From JAWKWH01 sp041397625 (GTDB lineage: Bacteria > Pseudomonadota > Alphaproteobacteria > Rhizobiales > Rhizobiaceae): a stretch of 64,000 bases of DNA. Location: the NCBI GenBank assembly GCA_041397625.1, contig JAWKWH010000001.1, positions 1,116,001 to 1,180,000 of the forward strand, given 5' to 3'. Positions 61,286 through 64,000 of this stretch are shown here, one piece after another. The notes beneath the pieces are model-generated. The model was not told the origin of the DNA. It searched no databases and was given only the letters and a program-made list of their open reading frames with translations. A program made the translations under genes and the position numbers. Each line of letters begins with the position of its first letter. Within the stretch, counting starts at the first letter, position 1.

Positions 61286-61705
61286 ATGCGGCACTACCTG
61301 ATTGTCTTGGGAACCTCCGTGGCGCTTGCGGGCTGCGTATCCACGGCCAGGACGACCGCCACCTCGGTCTCGAGCGTCGAACCGGCAAGCCGCGCCCAAA
61401 TCATCGATGCGCTGGCCGGCGGCCTGTTCGGCGCCATCGACGACGGGCAGGCCGGGAGGGCCGACCGCATGCTGGCGCTGGAAGCGGAATACCGCGCGCT
61501 CGAACACACGCCCGCCGGGCAGACCGTGCCGTGGCGCAGCGAGCGTTCGGCGCTGTCGGGCGAGGTGACGGCGGCGCAGCCCTACCGCGTCGGGTCCCAG
61601 GATTGCAGGCCCTATGCGCACAAGGTGAACAGGGGCGGCGAGACCAGGACGGCGCGGGGAACGGCCTGCCGCAACGCCGACGGTAGCTGGACGCCGCTAA
61701 CCTAG
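61286..61705 (+). CDS. Lipoprotein, 17-kDa-antigen-like
   Basis: 139 residues. Lipoprotein signal with lipobox LAGC (Cys16 lipidated). The body has LEAEYRALEHTPAGQTVPWRSE and DCRPYAHKVNRGGETRTARGTACRNADGSW (split), the pattern of surface-antigen lipoproteins in Alphaproteobacteria. Located between the kinase and the cytochrome maturation genes; function unknown. Confidence 0.75.
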   Translation: MRHYLIVLGTSVALAGCVSTARTTATSVSSVEPASRAQIIDALAGGLFGAIDDGQAGRADRMLALEAEYRALEHTPAGQTVPWRSERSALSGEVTAAQPYRVGSQDCRPYAHKVNRGGETRTARGTACRNADGSWTPLT

Positions 61706-61760
61706 GGTCGGGACCGGGTTGCGCCGACCTATCTGAACGACAAGATGACGAGCTGACGCA

Positions 61761-62903
61761 TTGCTGACATTCTGGATCATCGCTGTCGCGCTGACTCTCA
61801 TCGCCTGCCTGGCGGTGCTGTTGCCGGTCGTTTCCAGGCGGCACGAGGCGGCCGCCGACGCCTCGTTCGATATCGAAGTCTATCGCGACCAGCTCGCCGA
61901 GATCGAGGCCGACGAAACCCGCGGCCTGATCGGTGGCGACGAGGCGGCGGAAGCGCGCGCCGAGATCGGTCGCCGCATTCTCAAAACCAGCGAGCAGGAC
62001 GGAACGGAGAAGCGGTCGGCGGCGACGCAAACCGCCCGCTGGCTCGCTCTGGCGGCCGTTGCCGCGGTGCCGCTTCTGAGCTGGGGCATTTATTCGGTGA
62101 CGGGTTCGCCTGGCCTGCCCGGTCAACCGCTCCAGGCCAGGCTTGAGAAGAACCCCGCCGAAAATACGATCGAGGAACTGATCGCTCGCGCCGAGGGGCA
62201 TCTCGCCGCCAATCCCGGCGATGGCCGTGGCTGGGACGTGATCGCGCCGATCTATGTGCGGGTGCAGCGCTACGGCGATGCCGTCATTGCCTATCGAAAC
62301 GCCATCCGCATCATCGGCAGCGACGCCCGGCGCCAAGCCGGACTGGGCGAGGCGCTGGCGGCGCAGAATGGCGGCGCGATCGGCGCGGACGCGCGCGAAG
62401 CCTTCGAGAAGGCGCTCGCCCACGAACCGGACGACAGCAAGGCGAAGTTCTTCCTGGCCGTGGCCGATGCGCAGGCTGGAAAGCTGGACGAGGCGATTGC
62501 CGCCTGGCAGGCGCTGATCGGCGATGCTCCGGAAAACTCGCCGTGGCGTGTTGCCGCATCCCGCGCTCTGGAAACGGCGATGGAAAACCGCAAGACTGCC
62601 ATCGAAACCCCCTCCGAACGTGGCCCGGATGCCGGAGATATCGCGGCCGCACAGGAGATGCCGGCCGAAGATCGCGCGGCGATGATAGACACAATGGTGG
62701 CCGGGCTCGCCGCCCGGCTGGAGGAAAACCCCCTTGACCGGGAAGGCTGGCAGAAGCTCATACGTTCCTATGTTGTGCTCGGCAGGCTGGGCGAGGCCAG
62801 GTCGGCGTTGGCGCGCGGTCGCGACGCGCTGCAGGAAGTACCGGGCGGCGCAGACGCGCTGGAAGCCTTCGCCGCCGGGCTCGGAGTGATGGAAACGGAC
62901 TGA
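61761..62903 (+). CDS. ccmI: Cytochrome c maturation protein CcmI/CycH
   Basis: 380 residues from TTG 61761, there being no nearby ATG in frame. Two N-terminal membrane helices (FWIIAVALTLIACLAVLLPV and WLALAAVAAVPLLSW) flank the cytoplasmic loop VYRDQLAEIEADETRGLIGGDEAAEARAEIGRR (split). The periplasmic TPR part follows (GWDVIAPIYVRVQRYGDAVIAYRNAI, split). CcmI chaperones apocytochrome c to the haem ligation complex. First gene of the cyc/ccm operon. Confidence 0.88.
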   Translation: MLTFWIIAVALTLIACLAVLLPVVSRRHEAAADASFDIEVYRDQLAEIEADETRGLIGGDEAAEARAEIGRRILKTSEQDGTEKRSAATQTARWLALAAVAAVPLLSWGIYSVTGSPGLPGQPLQARLEKNPAENTIEELIARAEGHLAANPGDGRGWDVIAPIYVRVQRYGDAVIAYRNAIRIIGSDARRQAGLGEALAAQNGGAIGADAREAFEKALAHEPDDSKAKFFLAVADAQAGKLDEAIAAWQALIGDAPENSPWRVAASRALETAMENRKTAIETPSERGPDAGDIAAAQEMPAEDRAAMIDTMVAGLAARLEENPLDREGWQKLIRSYVVLGRLGEARSALARGRDALQEVPGGADALEAFAAGLGVMETD

Positions 62904-62906
62904 AGC

Positions 62907-63344
62907 GTGACCAGGAAGCAGAAGAGGCTGGGCATCATCGCGGGCGGGCTTGCCTTTCTCGGCGTGGCCGCCGCGCTCGTGCTCTTCGCGTTGGGCCAGA
63001 AGACCTCCTATTTCTACATGCCCGCAGAACTCGCCGCTGCGGAACTGCCTGCCGGCCAGCGCATCCGCCTCGGCGGCCTTGTGGAAGACGGATCGGTGGT
63101 GCGCGGCCAGGGAACCGAAGTGCGCTTTGCCGTCAGCGACGGCGAGGCCAGCGTCGAGGTTGCCTATGACGGTATCCTGCCCGACCTCTTCCGCGAGGGG
63201 CAGGGCGTGGTGACCGAGGGCGTGCTGGAGGGCGACGGTTCGTTCCGTGCCGACACGGTACTTGCCAAGCACGACGAGAACTATATGCCGAAGGAAGTTG
63301 CAGACAGCCTGAAGGAAAAGGGCGTCTGGCAACATACCGAATAG
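62907..63344 (+). CDS. ccmE: Cytochrome c maturation haem chaperone CcmE/CycJ
   Basis: 145 residues, GTG start three bases after ccmI. One membrane anchor, then the OB-fold domain RIRLGGLVEDGSVVRGQGTEVRFAVSDG (split); haem attaches covalently to His122 in LAKHDENYMPKEV. Carries haem from CcmC to CcmF in the periplasm. Confidence 0.95.
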   Translation: MTRKQKRLGIIAGGLAFLGVAAALVLFALGQKTSYFYMPAELAAAELPAGQRIRLGGLVEDGSVVRGQGTEVRFAVSDGEASVEVAYDGILPDLFREGQGVVTEGVLEGDGSFRADTVLAKHDENYMPKEVADSLKEKGVWQHTE

Positions 63345-63367
63345 GCCGGCATCACGGCGGGAGAGAG

Positions 63368-64000
63368 ATGGTCGAAGCCGGACATTTTGCGCTTGTTCTA
63401 GCATTTGCCCTGGCGCTGGTGCAGTCGGTGCTGCCGCTGTGGGGCGCGCGCGCCGGCAATGCCAGGCTGATGAACACCGGCGGCCCGGTGGCGGTGACCG
63501 GCTTCGCCATGACGCTGTTTGCATTCGTCGCGCTGATGACGGCCTATGCGCAATCCGACTTCTCGGTCGCAAATGTCTGGCAGAACTCCCATTCGCGCCA
63601 GCCGCTGCTTTACCGGCTTACCGGCACCTGGGGCAATCACGAGGGATCGATGCTGCTCTGGGTCTCGATCCTGACCCTTTTCGGAACGCTCGTCGCTGTT
63701 TTCGGCCGCAACCTGCCACCGTCGCTCAAGGCCAGCGTGTTGGCGGTACAAGGTTGGATCGGCGCGGCCTTCTTCGCCTTCATTCTCGTGACGTCGAACC
63801 CGTTCGCGCGCATCGAACCGGCGCCGATCGAGGGCCGCGAGCTCAATCCGGTGCTGCAGGACATCGGCCTCGCCATCCATCCGCCGCTTCTCTATCTGGG
63901 CTATGTCGGCTTTTCCATCTGCTTTTCCTTCGCCATCGCCGCGCTGATCGAGGGCCGTATCGATGCCGCCTGGGCACGCTGGGTCAGGCCGTGGACGCTG
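63368..64000 (+). CDS. ccmF: Cytochrome c haem lyase subunit CcmF/CycK (3' end beyond window)
   Basis: First 211 residues only; full-length CcmF is about 650. Starts at ATG 63368 behind GGGAGAGAG. Multiple transmembrane helices and the family motifs LYRLTGTWGNHEGSMLLWV, ARIEPAPIEGRELNPVLQD and IHPPLLYLGYVGF. With CcmH it ligates haem from CcmE to apocytochromes. Confidence 0.95.
   Translation, partial: MVEAGHFALVLAFALALVQSVLPLWGARAGNARLMNTGGPVAVTGFAMTLFAFVALMTAYAQSDFSVANVWQNSHSRQPLLYRLTGTWGNHEGSMLLWVSILTLFGTLVAVFGRNLPPSLKASVLAVQGWIGAAFFAFILVTSNPFARIEPAPIEGRELNPVLQDIGLAIHPPLLYLGYVGFSICFSFAIAALIEGRIDAAWARWVRPWTL

Noticed and set aside
59687..61621. 644-residue minus-strand frame opposite the sensor kinase and lipoprotein genes
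   Set aside because: Spans two convincing plus-strand genes with intact motifs; composition (R, G, D, H rich) is typical of antisense translation.

Overview
The window is a GC-rich chromosomal stretch of an alphaproteobacterium, most likely order Hyphomicrobiales (Rhizobiales) and Mesorhizobium/Phyllobacteriaceae-like. The evidence is the choline-sulfatase and choline oxidation genes, a Rhizobium etli ReAV-type asparaginase, a MucR/Ros regulator, a DivJ-like cell-cycle kinase, a cycHJK (ccmIEF) cytochrome c maturation run, several rhizobial DUF families and a gene transfer agent (GTA) cluster in the Rhodobacter gene order. No rRNA, tRNA, IS element or CRISPR array was recognised. Gene identities come from reading motifs and family resemblance in the sequence; no database search was run.

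Region by region. 1-6190 (minus): a tightly packed choline-O-sulfate to glycine betaine operon, betC - GST - PLP dehydratase - betA - betB (betB runs off the left edge), with a BetI-like palindrome upstream. 6360-11520: a thiolase, a DUF3750 protein, an L-asparaginase, a Tat-exported beta-helix protein and an AbrB/Doc toxin-antitoxin pair with its own palindromic operator. 11529-15088 (minus): two-subunit methylmalonyl-CoA mutase. 15343-23907: a HerA/DUF853 ATPase, haloacid dehalogenase, branched-chain aminotransferase-like enzyme, Fe/Mn superoxide dismutase, cytochrome c', a diheme cytochrome c, small exported proteins and oligopeptidase B.

24184-31612 (plus): one ten-gene Mrp/Mbh-type cation/proton antiporter operon. 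It has overlapping genes, three antiporter-type subunits, a separate MbhD-MbhE-like subunit and an extra small membrane protein. 31927-43631: a regulatory and envelope region with MucR, a DnaA-domain-IV-only protein (HdaB-like) coupled to a DUF6456 protein, SufE, a DivJ-like histidine kinase overlapping a peptidoglycan-binding protein, a DUF1214/DUF1254 pair and a class A penicillin-binding protein.

44026-58323 (plus): a complete GTA structural cluster: small and large terminase, portal, protease, capsid, head-tail connectors, tail tube, chaperone, a short tape measure, baseplate hub, NlpC/P60 peptidase and a 1313-residue tail-tip protein. There is no integrase, repressor or replication gene, so it reads as a domesticated GTA rather than a prophage. 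A holin-like gene lies immediately downstream. 58634-64000 (plus): a small exported protein, an OmpR/EnvZ-type two-component pair, a lipoprotein and the start of the cytochrome c maturation operon ccmI-ccmE-ccmF, whose ccmF runs off the right edge. The maturation genes would serve the c-type cytochromes encoded near 19.5-20.9 kb.
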